Notes: generated from the sequence alone by a model not told the origin. Positions 7,547-17,060 are shown, counted from the stretch's first letter. The stretch: DNA of 26,360 nucleotides from Treponema sp. UBA1793 (GCA_002314445.1 DCFX01000006.1:1-26360), one strand, 5' to 3'. Translations and numbers: made by a program.

Positions 7547-9418
7547 ATGACGCCGTTTAAGTTCGGAATGAAGTATTATAAACGCAATATTCCGGCTGCA
7601 GTCTTTTCTCAGTTCATCAGTTTTACTGCGACTATTGCAGACCTGCTGCTTCCGCTGCTGCTCGAAATGTTCATTGATTATGTCATCTGCGAAAACACGG
7701 CAGACGGAACAAGCCTTTTTTCGTTCATTCTCTTAAATACAGGATATCAGGTTCACTCAGTTGTACTGTTCCGGCATCTTGCCTTTTTTTATGCAGGCCT
7801 TCTCCTTATCCGCATCGTACTTGTCTATGCAAAAAACGTTCTCAATCAGAACCTCGGACTTAATCTGGAAACAGATCTCCGCTATGCCACATACAAAAAA
7901 CTCATGCAGCTTGATTCCCAGACGATAAGCGAATTCAACACGGGTGAACTGCTTCAGACTATCAATTCAGACACAATCATGTATAAGGAACTGTTCTCCC
8001 ATATGATTCCTGGAATTATTGACGGCATATTCGCCATGTGTATAAGCGTCATTGTTCTTGCCAGAATAAGTGTCTGGCTGCTCATTCTTCCCGTACTGCT
8101 CAGCCCGGTATTCGTCTATGAACTCAAAAAATTCAAAAAGACGGCCAGGGAAAATTATCTGAACATACGCGCCAACGACAGCAGGATGAACCTTACCGTA
8201 CAGGAAAATATCGAAGCTGTCCGTCTCGTGCGCGCGTTTACGAACGAAAGCCTTGAAAAGGAAAAATTCGACAAGGCAAATGAAAGTTTAAAAAACGCAC
8301 ATCTTGCGCAGATAGGGCTCTCGGCAAAATTTGAAGCAGTATTCAGCACGATCAAGCAGACTGCATATATCGGAACTATTGCCGTAAGCACGCTGCTCGT
8401 GTTTAAAGGTTTTCTCAAAGTCGGTTATCTTGTCGCATGTGCAAGTTATGTAATGAAAATTATGAATTATGTAACGCAGATAAACAGCCTTTTCTTCATG
8501 ATGCAGCAGCAGATGGTTGCAGGCGTTAAAATGATGAACTTCATGAACTGCGAACCGAAAGTCCCCGATACAGGCCGGAGTGACATAGAAGAAGCAGACA
8601 GCCGCAGGCCGCACATAAAATTTGACAGCGCGTCGCTTGTACTCGGCGGAAAACAGGTTCTTAACAATATTACTATCGACATTCCGTACGGGAAAAAACT
8701 TGGAATTACGGGTAGTACGGGAAGCGGAAAGAGCATGCTGCTTGAATCGCTTGTCCGGAATTATGAACTTACATCCGGCCGGATTTTTCTCGGAGGTATG
8801 GACATCCGTTCGTATCCGCTCCGGGAGCTGCGCGAAAAGTTCGCATACGTTTTCCAGGAATCGTTTCTCTTTTCAAACACCATTACGTCGAACATACGCT
8901 ATGCAGAAGAAAGACCGGACACTGCTGCCGACGATGCGGAAATGAAAAAAGCGGAGCAGGAACTGATTATTAATGCTGCAAAGCATGCGCAGGCGCATAA
9001 CTTCATTTCAAACCTGCCTGAAGGTTACAACACGATCGTTGGAGAACGAGGCATCGGTCTCTCAGGCGGACAAAAACAGCGGCTTTCCATTGCACGCGCA
9101 CTCATGAAGAATTCGCCGGTACTCATATTCGACGATTCGACAAGCGCGCTCGATGTAGAGACAGAGAGAAAGCTGCTTGCCGACATAAAACAGTATTATC
9201 CCGAAAAAACAATACTTATTTCCGCTCACCGTATGTCGTCCGTAAAGGACTGCGACGAAATCATCTATATGGAAAACGGAACTATTGCGGAACACGGATC
9301 GTTCAAAGAGCTTATGAAGCTCAATGGGCATTTTGCGACAGTCTATAACATACAGGAAGCGCAGCAGCAGTCTATAGTCGATTACGATGCGTTTGCCGTA
9401 AAAACAGCGGGAGCATGA
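7547..9418 (+). CDS. Heterodimeric ABC exporter subunit with degenerate catalytic site
   Basis: A 623-residue half-transporter with six membrane helices in the first 320 residues and a C-terminal ATPase. Walker A GSTGSGKS lies at about 388-395, the Q-loop at FQES, the signature LSGGQ at about 504-508, Walker B at VLIFDDSTS and the H-loop at SAHR. The residue after the Walker B aspartate, normally the catalytic Glu, is Asp. In heterodimeric exporters such as TM287/288 and BmrC/BmrD this marks the subunit contributing the degenerate site. The partner gene starts 1 nt after this stop. Such pairs export drugs or lipids from the inner membrane; the substrate here is unknown. The divergent AraC gene is the likely regulator. 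Confidence 0.92.
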   Translation: MTPFKFGMKYYKRNIPAAVFSQFISFTATIADLLLPLLLEMFIDYVICENTADGTSLFSFILLNTGYQVHSVVLFRHLAFFYAGLLLIRIVLVYAKNVLNQNLGLNLETDLRYATYKKLMQLDSQTISEFNTGELLQTINSDTIMYKELFSHMIPGIIDGIFAMCISVIVLARISVWLLILPVLLSPVFVYELKKFKKTARENYLNIRANDSRMNLTVQENIEAVRLVRAFTNESLEKEKFDKANESLKNAHLAQIGLSAKFEAVFSTIKQTAYIGTIAVSTLLVFKGFLKVGYLVACASYVMKIMNYVTQINSLFFMMQQQMVAGVKMMNFMNCEPKVPDTGRSDIEEADSRRPHIKFDSASLVLGGKQVLNNITIDIPYGKKLGITGSTGSGKSMLLESLVRNYELTSGRIFLGGMDIRSYPLRELREKFAYVFQESFLFSNTITSNIRYAEERPDTAADDAEMKKAEQELIINAAKHAQAHNFISNLPEGYNTIVGERGIGLSGGQKQRLSIARALMKNSPVLIFDDSTSALDVETERKLLADIKQYYPEKTILISAHRMSSVKDCDEIIYMENGTIAEHGSFKELMKLNGHFATVYNIQEAQQQSIVDYDAFAVKTAGA

Positions 9419-9419
9419 T

Positions 9420-11189
9420 ATGGCACAACGAAACACCTATTATCAGGATGAAAACATTTCTACAAAAATAGATTTCAAGCAGTTCGGACGTACGCTGCGG
9501 TACATTCTCCCGTTCAAAAAGATATTCAATATCGTATGTATTCTCATGTTCGTATCTGCGGTTGCTTCAATGATACCGCCGCTCCTTCTGCGCCGTATTA
9601 TTAATAAAACAGTATACGATAAAAATATGCAGGAATTTCTGTTCATCATAGCGGGAATGGCTGTCCTCACCGGTATTCAGATTGCGATTACGTATTTCCA
9701 GCAGACGCTGATGGGTAAACTCGGTCATAACGTCATTGCGGACATCAGACAGGATATTTTCTACAGACTGCAGCAGCTCCCCTTTGATTACTTCGATTCG
9801 CGGCCGGACGGAAAAATCGTCGTGCGGGTTACGGAATATGTCAACGAACTCGCAAATTTTTTCTCAAACTATGTGCTTCAGTTCCTTGTCTATATTGTTA
9901 TGATTGTCGTCTCAACCGTCTTCATGCTTTCAATCAGCCCTAGACTGACGCTTGTGGTATTCTGTTCCGTCGTTCCCATGATGATATGCGTCCTTCTTCT
10001 GCGCTCCCGGCTTAAACCGATGTTTTCGCGCCTGCGCGCAAAAAATTCAAACCGCAGTGCATATATCGTAGAATCACTAATGGGCGAAAAAATTATTAAA
10101 AACTGCAACCGCGCGGATACAAATCTTCATACGTATGCGGAAATTCACGGAAAGTGTCTCCGCCAGTGGCAGACGATTTTCGCTTTAAACGAAGTAAATA
10201 CGCCAATCGTCGAAATATTCTGGAATGCGGGTACAATCGCCATGTTCGGCGTCGCACTTGCATCGATTCTTGCAGGTAAAGGAAACATAATCGACGCAGG
10301 AACTGTCGTAGCTTTCACCAGCTATATGGGGCTTTTCTCCGGACCGCTCACCCAGATTGCCGTCCTCATACAGCAGCTTTCGCAGGTTACGAGTGATCTG
10401 GAACAGGTATTCGACACGATCGACTATCCTGTAACTATTGCGGACAGCCCGGATGCCGTTACCCTGAAGGATGTAAAGGGACAAGTCGATTTTAACGACG
10501 TGACATTTTCGTATGAACCCGGTATCAATATTCTTGAACATTTCGATCTGCATGTCCGGCCAGGAGAAACGATCGCCCTGGTGGGCCCGACGGGAGCGGG
10601 AAAAACAACAGTCATCAATATGCTCACGCGCTTTTACGACGTGCAGAAGGGAACTGTCTGCATAGACGGTATAGATGTGCGGAACACGGCACTCAGTTCG
10701 CTCAGGCGCGAAGTGGGCGTCCTCATGCAGGATCCCTTCATATTCAAAGGCTCAATAATGGAGAACATCCGCTACGGCCGCCCCGGCGCAACGGATGAAG
10801 AATGCATTGCTGCTGCAAAAAAAATCCGTGCAGACGTATGCATTACAAAATTCACTGACGGATACAATCATATGCTCGACGAACGGGGAGCGGGACTTTC
10901 AGCAGGAGAAAAACAGCTGCTGAGTTTTACGCGCATCATTCTGAAAAATCCGTCAGTCATCATTCTTGACGAAGCGACAAGTTCTATCGACACTGAAACG
11001 GAAATGCTTATTCAGAAGGCGCTCGACATACTTATTAAAGATAAAACGGCGTTCGTCGTCGCACACCGGCTTTCCACCATACGCAACGCAGACCGTATCC
11101 TCTACATTGCAAACAAAACGATTGCCGAACAGGGAACGCATGAAGAGCTTATGGCCAAACACGGGCTGTATTACGAGCTTAACGTATAA
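9420..11189 (+). CDS. Heterodimeric ABC exporter subunit with consensus Walker B
   Basis: A 589-residue half-transporter: six membrane helices up to about residue 310, then an ATPase with Walker A GPTGAGKT at about 389-396, Walker B VIILDEATS with the catalytic Glu, and H-loop AHRLS. Its signature is LSAGE instead of LSGGQ. Together with the Asp-for-Glu change in the partner, this gives one normal site (this Walker A with the partner's LSGGQ) and one degenerate site. This is the usual arrangement of asymmetric exporters of the inner membrane. The ATG at 9420 follows the partner's TGA by one base, with GGGAG inside the end of that gene as the binding site, so translation is probably coupled and the stoichiometry 1:1. 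Confidence 0.93.
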   Translation: MAQRNTYYQDENISTKIDFKQFGRTLRYILPFKKIFNIVCILMFVSAVASMIPPLLLRRIINKTVYDKNMQEFLFIIAGMAVLTGIQIAITYFQQTLMGKLGHNVIADIRQDIFYRLQQLPFDYFDSRPDGKIVVRVTEYVNELANFFSNYVLQFLVYIVMIVVSTVFMLSISPRLTLVVFCSVVPMMICVLLLRSRLKPMFSRLRAKNSNRSAYIVESLMGEKIIKNCNRADTNLHTYAEIHGKCLRQWQTIFALNEVNTPIVEIFWNAGTIAMFGVALASILAGKGNIIDAGTVVAFTSYMGLFSGPLTQIAVLIQQLSQVTSDLEQVFDTIDYPVTIADSPDAVTLKDVKGQVDFNDVTFSYEPGINILEHFDLHVRPGETIALVGPTGAGKTTVINMLTRFYDVQKGTVCIDGIDVRNTALSSLRREVGVLMQDPFIFKGSIMENIRYGRPGATDEECIAAAKKIRADVCITKFTDGYNHMLDERGAGLSAGEKQLLSFTRIILKNPSVIILDEATSSIDTETEMLIQKALDILIKDKTAFVVAHRLSTIRNADRILYIANKTIAEQGTHEELMAKHGLYYELNV

Positions 11190-11192
11190 AAC

Positions 11193-11246
11193 ACGGTAAA
11201 GGCCGGAACAGGAAGCGACATTTTTTTGCTGTGCAGTATTTACCGT
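11193..11246. repeat. Inverted repeat between convergent genes
   Basis: ACGGTAAA (11193-11200) and TTTACCGT (11239-11246) are perfect 8-bp inverted arms enclosing a T7 run at 11221-11227. They overlap the stop of the minus-strand gene. The position between two convergent operons suggests a transcription-end structure, but the loop is long (38 nt). Confidence 0.35.
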
Positions 11247-11875
11247 TTCTTATATGCATACGCTGCAGCTACCGGAGTCAATACAGCAGTAAGTATAATC
11301 AGCCCCGCACATACGAACAGTGCGGGACTGGTACTGCGCATCCAGGCAGGAAGCGCATATACGGATACCAGTTTCCGGTTCAGTGATATAGGAAGAGTCA
11401 CAAGCAGTGAAAAATAACCGGCAAGCAGAACTGCATGATGTAAAGAAATTGAAAAAACAGAAATAATCACATTACTTATACATAACGACAGAAGTTCCGG
11501 CCAGAACCAGTCTACCGAACGGTATAAAACTCTGCACAATATGCAGGAGAGTATCGAAATCAGCATATACAGCCAGCACGGCAGCTGTGCAAAAAAAGGA
11601 AGATAAACAGTATACTGCGTACGAGACCTTGCCGTTGAAGAAAGAAACTTTGATTTACGCATATTTGCATACATATATACCGTGATATAAGACAGACAAA
11701 CGGCACCAAAATTAGTATAAACAATTGACCCAAGTCTGTTATTGCCTTGAATAAAGATGCATACCGCATATCCGATAAATAAAAATCCAAAGCACAGATA
11801 TAGTATAGTAAACAAATCTTTCAGTACGAAGCACTCTTTCTGTAATTTTCCCGATTGCAGATTATGCATAGTCAT
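11240..11875 (-). CDS. Membrane protein of a GntR-regulated ABC system (second permease-like subunit)
   Basis: A 211-residue integral membrane protein with about six hydrophobic helices (for example TILYLCFGFLFIGYAVCIFI and ALFVCAGLIILTAVLTPVAA). The start at 11875 is chosen because AGGAG lies 7 nt upstream; the earlier ATG at 11920 would overlap the previous gene by 29 nt. No family motif is recognised. As the fourth gene after GntR, ATPase and another membrane protein, it is most likely one half of the membrane channel of an ABC-2-like exporter or immunity transporter. Confidence 0.75.
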   Translation of the reverse strand: MTMHNLQSGKLQKECFVLKDLFTILYLCFGFLFIGYAVCIFIQGNNRLGSIVYTNFGAVCLSYITVYMYANMRKSKFLSSTARSRTQYTVYLPFFAQLPCWLYMLISILSCILCRVLYRSVDWFWPELLSLCISNVIISVFSISLHHAVLLAGYFSLLVTLPISLNRKLVSVYALPAWMRSTSPALFVCAGLIILTAVLTPVAAAYAYKKR

Positions 11876-11891
11876 TTTCAGCTCCTGTTTG

Positions 11892-12551
11892 TCAGCATAT
11901 TCCGTCTCTGCCGGAGACAAGTTCTCGTGAAAGTTTGCGCATCAATATGGTATCGGACACAACCGCAAGGACTGCCGCAGCAGTGAACAGCACCGGTATA
12001 CGGGCATACGACAATCTTACTGACATCACCAACGACATCGTTAATAAAGCGAACATACTTATATATAGTATAATCTCTGCATATAAAGGCTTTGCAATAA
12101 GGCTGAACGGTATACACGCAGTTATAACTGTCATCTGTGCTACAGTAAAAATTATACTGTTTAACGTCATGGTGTTTTCTGTATGGAACAAATATTTTAA
12201 TGCAAAATAATACAAAACGATATACCACACAACACATATCCAGCCAAGCAACCACTCAAAATGGAACACACGCGCAAACTGTTTCCGGACAAGCACCATA
12301 GAGCGGAAGTATTTTCCTCCGGCCATAACTTCATCAGAGATGCATTGTCGTACATTAACCAGCATCAAAAACGTAGTAATCTCCGACGCTGACATGGCTG
12401 TATAAAATAATGAACCGGGATCATGCAGAAATAAATTTACAATCAGAAGCAGTGCAATAACAAGTACGGGCACAAGGAAGAACACACGCGCTGAGAATTT
12501 CACTAGTGAGATACCGTTGAATGCATAAAATGCACGGATGGTTTTATTCAT
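11892..12551 (-). CDS. Membrane protein of a GntR-regulated ABC system (first permease-like subunit)
   Basis: A 219-residue integral membrane protein with about six helices, including VFFLVPVLVIALLLIVNLFL near the N-terminus. Its ATG overlaps the TGA of the upstream ATPase by 4 nt (ATGA at 12551-12548), so the two are translationally coupled. This is strong evidence for one complex. I do not recognise a named family; similar pairs of six-helix proteins follow YtrB- or bacitracin-type ATPases. The substrate is unknown. Confidence 0.78.
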   Translation of the reverse strand: MNKTIRAFYAFNGISLVKFSARVFFLVPVLVIALLLIVNLFLHDPGSLFYTAMSASEITTFLMLVNVRQCISDEVMAGGKYFRSMVLVRKQFARVFHFEWLLGWICVVWYIVLYYFALKYLFHTENTMTLNSIIFTVAQMTVITACIPFSLIAKPLYAEIILYISMFALLTMSLVMSVRLSYARIPVLFTAAAVLAVVSDTILMRKLSRELVSGRDGIC

Positions 12552-13480
12552 GCAGCACTTCCTGCAGCACGTTGTTCAGCACCACGGAGCAGCAGCACAC
12601 TCAACTGCCGGAGCGTCGGCTGCTCTACGGCTATGTCAGCAAACTCAGCAGCAGTAAAAACGTCTGACTTATCTGTCGTACACAGTCCCTCAAACATGCA
12701 GCCTGAAACATACGCCGTTTCAAGTTTCGCACGCACTTTTTCCGCAAGTGATGCATCGCCGTGAACATACCGGTACCGGGCACGAAGATCTTCGGTAAAC
12801 CCTTCCTTAATAATTTTCCCGTCTGCCATGAATACCGCATAATCGACGGCACTCTCCATGTCTGCAATGTCGTGCGTGGAAAAAAGGATTGATGTCCTTC
12901 CGCCGCCATCTGCAAGGTAACTGCGGAATTTGCAGCAGAGATCGTCACGCATAACCGGATCAAGTGAAGAACCGGGCTCGTCAAGAACTAACATTTTCGT
13001 AGAACGGGCCATCGTTGCGGCCAGCGCAAGCCGCATTTTATTACCGTCAGAATATTTCTGTATTCTGCGCGGATGAAGGGAAGCAGAATCGTCTTCCAGA
13101 CGGAATTCTCTGCACAGTGAAAGAAATGTATCACTGCTGAAGTTGTCGAACGCAGCAGGCATTGCCCGCTTTACGTTTCTGATTGTCCATGATTCAGGAA
13201 AAAAATTGTTCGACGAACAGTAACCTATGCCGTTACGGACAAAGGGAGTGTCTACATCGGTATAAGAACCGAACCACGTAACATCTCCCGACGTAAAACT
13301 GTGTATGCCGGCAATGGAATCAAGCAGCGTCGTCTTTCCGGAACCGTTTTCGCCGATAAGTGCAGTCGCAAATCCCTCCGGTATTTCCAAATCGACAGGG
13401 CCAAGTGTAAAGCGTACATATTTTTTTACAAGATTTTTAATACTGATACAGACAGGCAGCTCAATTCCGCTTCTTTCCAT
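12548..13480 (-). CDS. ABC transporter ATP-binding protein
   Basis: A 310-residue cytoplasmic ATPase energising the two membrane proteins encoded next. Walker A GENGSGKT is at residues 43-50, Walker B MLVLDEP is followed by a D-loop SSLD, and the H-loop is STHD. The signature is the unusual YSDGN in place of LSGGQ, as in many YtrB-like ATPases. A C-terminal extension of about 90 residues follows the ATPase core. GGAGG upstream serves the ATG at 13480, and the gene starts 3 nt after the GntR stop. The order GntR, ATPase, permease, permease is typical of cell-envelope stress exporters and antibiotic-peptide immunity systems; this is inference from context. Confidence 0.88.
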   Translation of the reverse strand: MERSGIELPVCISIKNLVKKYVRFTLGPVDLEIPEGFATALIGENGSGKTTLLDSIAGIHSFTSGDVTWFGSYTDVDTPFVRNGIGYCSSNNFFPESWTIRNVKRAMPAAFDNFSSDTFLSLCREFRLEDDSASLHPRRIQKYSDGNKMRLALAATMARSTKMLVLDEPGSSLDPVMRDDLCCKFRSYLADGGGRTSILFSTHDIADMESAVDYAVFMADGKIIKEGFTEDLRARYRYVHGDASLAEKVRAKLETAYVSGCMFEGLCTTDKSDVFTAAEFADIAVEQPTLRQLSVLLLRGAEQRAAGSAA

Positions 13481-13483
13481 AAT

Positions 13484-13867
13484 TTATTTTTCCTCCCTCG
13501 GTACACTGATAAGCGTACGCAGCATATCAATCAATTCACCACTTGAAATACCGGCTATATCTGCAGCTGCAATGGCGTTCTGAAGACTTTCTTCAACAAC
13601 CCGCAGATGCTGTTCCTTTACAAGTTCACGATTCTGTGCGTTTACGAGAAAGCCCTTTCCCTGCACAGCCGTCACCAGTCCTTCTTCTGCAAGCGTTTCA
13701 TATGCTTTCATCGTCGTAATGACGCTTATCTTAAGTTCCTGTGCAAGCCCCCGTATGGAGGGAAGATAACAGCCTTCCGTAATCCGTCCGGAAAGAATCT
13801 GCCCGCGGAACTGCGCTGCTATCTGCTGATAGATCGGTGTTTCTGAATTCTGGAGTATCTTCATCAA
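13484..13867 (-). CDS. GntR-family regulator, YtrA-like
   Basis: A 127-residue repressor-type protein. The winged helix spans residues 8-75 (PIYQQIAAQFRGQILSGRI, then LPSIRGLAQELKISVITTMK and GLVTAVQGKGFLV). It is followed by a short two-helix dimerisation segment of about 50 residues in place of a large ligand domain. This size is the mark of the YtrA subfamily, whose members repress the ABC transporter operon they head. GAGG precedes two adjacent ATGs (13867 and 13864); either could be used. It is the first gene of the operon, and the palindrome just upstream is its likely own operator. Confidence 0.9.
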   Translation of the reverse strand: MMKILQNSETPIYQQIAAQFRGQILSGRITEGCYLPSIRGLAQELKISVITTMKAYETLAEEGLVTAVQGKGFLVNAQNRELVKEQHLRVVEESLQNAIAAADIAGISSGELIDMLRTLISVPREEK

Positions 13868-13872
13868 TCCTC

Positions 13873-13924
13873 ACTGTTTATATATTGTATATACAGTATT
13901 AACACCAACCCGGTATTCTGTCAA
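13873..13924 (-). promoter_or_regulatory. GntR operon promoter and probable autoregulatory operator
   Basis: On the minus strand a perfect TTGACA lies at 13924-13919, with a poor -10 (TAATAC) 17 nt on. Downstream, ACTGT (13873) and ACAGT (13897) bound a 25-bp imperfect palindrome containing the perfect core TGTATATACA (13886-13895). A repressor bound here would cover the start of transcription, as expected for a YtrA-like autorepressor. Confidence 0.55.
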
Positions 13925-13997
13925 GAAAAAAGTGAACGAAGAAATATATTTTGATTTATTTTTGAGGCAAAGAGAACAGGTACGGAATTCAAACACC

Positions 13998-14025
13998 GCA
14001 GGCTGCTTCAGAAAAAGCAGCCTGC
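13998..14025 (-). terminator. Hairpin terminator after the 5'-nucleotidase gene
   Basis: GCAGGCTGCTT (13998-14008) and AAGCAGCCTGC (14015-14025) form a perfect 11-bp stem with a 6-nt loop, 6 nt after the nucleotidase stop. The following T-tract is weak (GGTGTTTG), so termination may be partial. Confidence 0.65.
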
Positions 14026-14031
14026 ATTCCG

Positions 14032-15594
14032 TCATTCAGGCAGATTTCCGCCGGTCACCGTTATACGCCCGTCAGTAACAGGTGTATATGGTCCTTTAAA
14101 TGATTTTACATAACCCACAAAAACGGAACTGAGCAGCATGGACGAATCGAATGTATCGATTGCCTTTTTGAATGCAGTATATCCGTCTCCGCCGCCTGCC
14201 ATATAATCGTTCGTTGCAATTTTATATGTTCTGGTAGGATCGACTGGTGCACCGTTGATTGTTAAGCCGCTCAGGGTTCCGTTACCCTGGGCATCATATG
14301 CAATTGTATACTTTACTTCTTTGGAAACCTGTGCCCATGCACCTGCCCCCTGCTTTATGGAACCGATGAAATTAAAGAGTTCCAATACATCGCTGCCTTT
14401 CAAAGTCTGGATGTAAAGAACGTTGTCAAACGGAAGCATTGTAAGAACGTCTCCGCGCGTCACATCCCCGGCAGGAAGTTCAGCGCGTATTCCGCCTCCG
14501 TTCGTTACTGCGCAGTCTATACTGATCCCCTGGTCTCTGCAGTATGCAACCATACCGTCGCAGAGAACGTCTCCGCTCGCCATTTCCTGATAGCGGGTCA
14601 GTTTCTGTCCGAACGGGAAAGGTGCTGTAGTAGTAAGGATGACGTCTTTGAGAGACTCATCGGCTTTTTTGACATACGGTTCGAGCAATGCCGTAATTTC
14701 AGGATCAAGTACGAAATCTTTTGTTGTAATTTCGACGGGCTTCCATGTGAAATCCGCTTTTTTACCGTCTTTGATTGTCATAACACCGTCACCGACGTAT
14801 TTTCCGTATACATTCGCCGTGACGATGGGCACACCGTTGACTATTTTAGGTTCGGCAAAATATGAATGCGAATGACCGTCGACGATAAGATCGATTCCCT
14901 GTACGTTCTCTGCCAGCTTTATAGAAGTTTCCTGCTCGTCAGTCTCCGCAACATCACCGAGATGACCGCAGACAATGACGATATCAGCGTGTTCTTTGCT
15001 GCGTACAAGTTTTACCATCTGCTTTGCAGTTTCAATTTCGTCTGCGAATGTAAGACTTTTATCGGGACTCGCAACAGTCAACGTGCGTCTTGTCGTAAGG
15101 CCGATGACGGCTACGCGGAATCCGTCGTAATCCTTAATAATGTACGGCTTTACCAGGTATGTCTTTCCCTGCATGATATTTGCGGAAATCCACTGGAATT
15201 TTGAAATTGAAATCTGTTTTTCAAGTTTATCGAGCGGGCCGTCAAACTCGTGATTGCCGAGTGCAACGGCATCATATCCGATTGCGTTCAGGCATTTGAT
15301 GTCGGGTTCCGCATCGAACATATTGGAAAGCGCCGAACCGGTATTCACGTCGCCTGCATGAAGCACGAGCACGTTTTTATTCTCGGCGCGGACCTGTTTC
15401 ACAAACGTGGCCTGCGACGCAAAACCTCCGATACCGTCTTTTGTTGCAAGATCTGCACCATGTGTGTCGTTCGTATTGAGGACGACAAGTTCATACGTTT
15501 TTCCATTGTCGTTTGCCGTACTGGCACAGCCGGAAAAAATCAGGCCGGCAATGAGCGCGGTAAATACAAGAACTAATCCGAATCTTCTTTTCAT
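14032..15594 (-). CDS. Secreted lipoprotein 5'-nucleotidase / metallophosphatase
   Basis: A 520-residue bifunctional UshA-like enzyme that removes phosphate from nucleotides (and may split 2',3'-cyclic nucleotides or UDP-sugars) outside the cytoplasm. The start is set at 15594 because AGGAG lies 6 nt before it; the ATG at 15600 directly abuts AGGAG. The signal peptide ends in the lipobox FSGC, so the protein is probably a membrane-anchored lipoprotein. The dimetal phosphatase domain shows NTNDTHG, HAGDVNTG, GNHEFD, CGHLGD and DGHSHSYF. The C-terminal substrate domain shows NGGGIRAELPAG and GGGDGYTAF. All metal ligands appear present. A promoter TATACT lies at 15638-15633. It probably feeds phosphate and nucleosides to the cell, matching the nearby glycerol-phosphate genes. 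Confidence 0.92.
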   Translation of the reverse strand: MKRRFGLVLVFTALIAGLIFSGCASTANDNGKTYELVVLNTNDTHGADLATKDGIGGFASQATFVKQVRAENKNVLVLHAGDVNTGSALSNMFDAEPDIKCLNAIGYDAVALGNHEFDGPLDKLEKQISISKFQWISANIMQGKTYLVKPYIIKDYDGFRVAVIGLTTRRTLTVASPDKSLTFADEIETAKQMVKLVRSKEHADIVIVCGHLGDVAETDEQETSIKLAENVQGIDLIVDGHSHSYFAEPKIVNGVPIVTANVYGKYVGDGVMTIKDGKKADFTWKPVEITTKDFVLDPEITALLEPYVKKADESLKDVILTTTAPFPFGQKLTRYQEMASGDVLCDGMVAYCRDQGISIDCAVTNGGGIRAELPAGDVTRGDVLTMLPFDNVLYIQTLKGSDVLELFNFIGSIKQGAGAWAQVSKEVKYTIAYDAQGNGTLSGLTINGAPVDPTRTYKIATNDYMAGGGDGYTAFKKAIDTFDSSMLLSSVFVGYVKSFKGPYTPVTDGRITVTGGNLPE

Positions 15595-15692
15595 GTACAT
15601 CTCCTTTTATAAAAGTACAAACCGATGCTTAGAGTATAGTGCATCACGGCCGGCTGTTGAATCAACTGATATATAGAAAGTTACCCAAAACA

Positions 15693-17060
15693 TCACCTTG
15701 TAACATTATGAAGCCATTTTCCTGATTTTACACGCAGTATGCCGGCAGTTGTTTTCAACAGCTGTTCAACCTGGAGACATATATAAATTTTATACGGCTC
15801 CCAGTGCCAGATAAAGGCTGCGGCACAGCCAAGCGGAATTGCAACCACCCACATCCAGAAAATGTCGTTAAATGCAGCGTACACCGTATCCCCTCCCGCC
15901 CTGCAGATGCCGACTATAAAACACATGTTAAACGCATTTACAGGGTACAGGCACATAAGTATGCGGAGCATATACTGCGCCTGACGGATTATTTCAGGTT
16001 CAACATTGAACATATGAGGAAGAAGGAGCGACAGCGGATACAGCAGTGCACCAAGGCCTACGGCCATAAGCGGCATAAACCATGCAAAACGGGCGGCATA
16101 CTTGTGCGCAAGATCTTCGCTTCCTTCGCCGATTCTCTTACCGATAATAATTCCTGCGCTGTTACCGACACCTATGAAGAATACCCACGTCAGCTGCGAT
16201 ATGGTGCCTGTTATGTTGAAAGCCGCAATGGCATCTGTGCCGGCATGCGCATATATTGAATTCTGCGCCGTAATGCCGAATCCCCACAGCGTTTCGTTGA
16301 TAATAACGGGCAGCGCGATACGGATAAAACGCGCAAGAAATCCGCGGTCAAATGAAAGAAATTCCGCAATTGAACCGCAGGCCTCGAATTTTTTATGATA
16401 CGACCAGCCTACAGTTATTACCAGTTCAATGATACGGGAAATTACTGTCGCAACGGCAGCTCCTTTTACACCGTATGCAGGAATAACAAGATGCAGTCCG
16501 AATACATCAGCGTGCATGCCGAAAATCAGCAGCCAGTTGCCGAGCGCATTCACGCCGAACGACACAGCCGTACTCACCATCGGAAGTTTTACATGCTCGG
16601 TAGCTCGAAAAGCAAGCTGAAACGCAAAGCTAACGGCCATCAGCGGATAACTGATTCCTACCAGCCGCAGATACTCTGCGCCAAGTTCAATTACACGCGG
16701 ATCCTGCGAATACAGACCGATAAGCTCGCGGGGAAAGAATAAGGCGCCGACGGCAAATACAACAGAAACGGCCAGAGACAGCGACAGAGTAATACCAAGC
16801 GTACGCCGTATGCCTGAGATATCTTTTTTACCCCAGAACTGCGCGACAAAAATGGAGCCACCGCTCGAAATGCCGAACAGAATCATGTTAAGCATGAAAA
16901 AGACCTGGTTTCCCAGGCCGACTGCTGCAATTTGTGCCGAACCAAGCTGTCCGACCATGATCGTGTCGAGCATGTTGACAAACGTCTGAAGAAGGTTCTG
17001 CAATATTATCGGGACAGCTATAGTAAAAAGCGTACCGTAAAATCCCGGAAGTGCATTCAT
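15693..17060 (-). CDS. MATE-family multidrug/cation antiporter
   Basis: A 455-residue inner-membrane protein with twelve predicted helices in two homologous halves. The N-terminus (FTIAVPIILQNLLQTFVNML, then DTIMVGQLGSAQIAAVGLGNQ) is the conserved MATE signature, and FVAQFWGKKD and SYPLMAVSFAFQLAFRATEH follow in their usual places. MATE proteins export drugs or metabolites in exchange for Na+ or H+. GAGGA precedes the ATG at 17060. It lies 55 nt after ugpE with no obvious terminator between, so it may be read from the ugp transcript; no functional link is apparent. The substrate cannot be predicted. Confidence 0.93.
   Translation of the reverse strand: MNALPGFYGTLFTIAVPIILQNLLQTFVNMLDTIMVGQLGSAQIAAVGLGNQVFFMLNMILFGISSGGSIFVAQFWGKKDISGIRRTLGITLSLSLAVSVVFAVGALFFPRELIGLYSQDPRVIELGAEYLRLVGISYPLMAVSFAFQLAFRATEHVKLPMVSTAVSFGVNALGNWLLIFGMHADVFGLHLVIPAYGVKGAAVATVISRIIELVITVGWSYHKKFEACGSIAEFLSFDRGFLARFIRIALPVIINETLWGFGITAQNSIYAHAGTDAIAAFNITGTISQLTWVFFIGVGNSAGIIIGKRIGEGSEDLAHKYAARFAWFMPLMAVGLGALLYPLSLLLPHMFNVEPEIIRQAQYMLRILMCLYPVNAFNMCFIVGICRAGGDTVYAAFNDIFWMWVVAIPLGCAAAFIWHWEPYKIYICLQVEQLLKTTAGILRVKSGKWLHNVTR

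Noticed and set aside
15804..16742. Several plus-strand ORFs inside the MATE gene
   Set aside because: All are antisense to a full-length MATE protein with conserved signatures.
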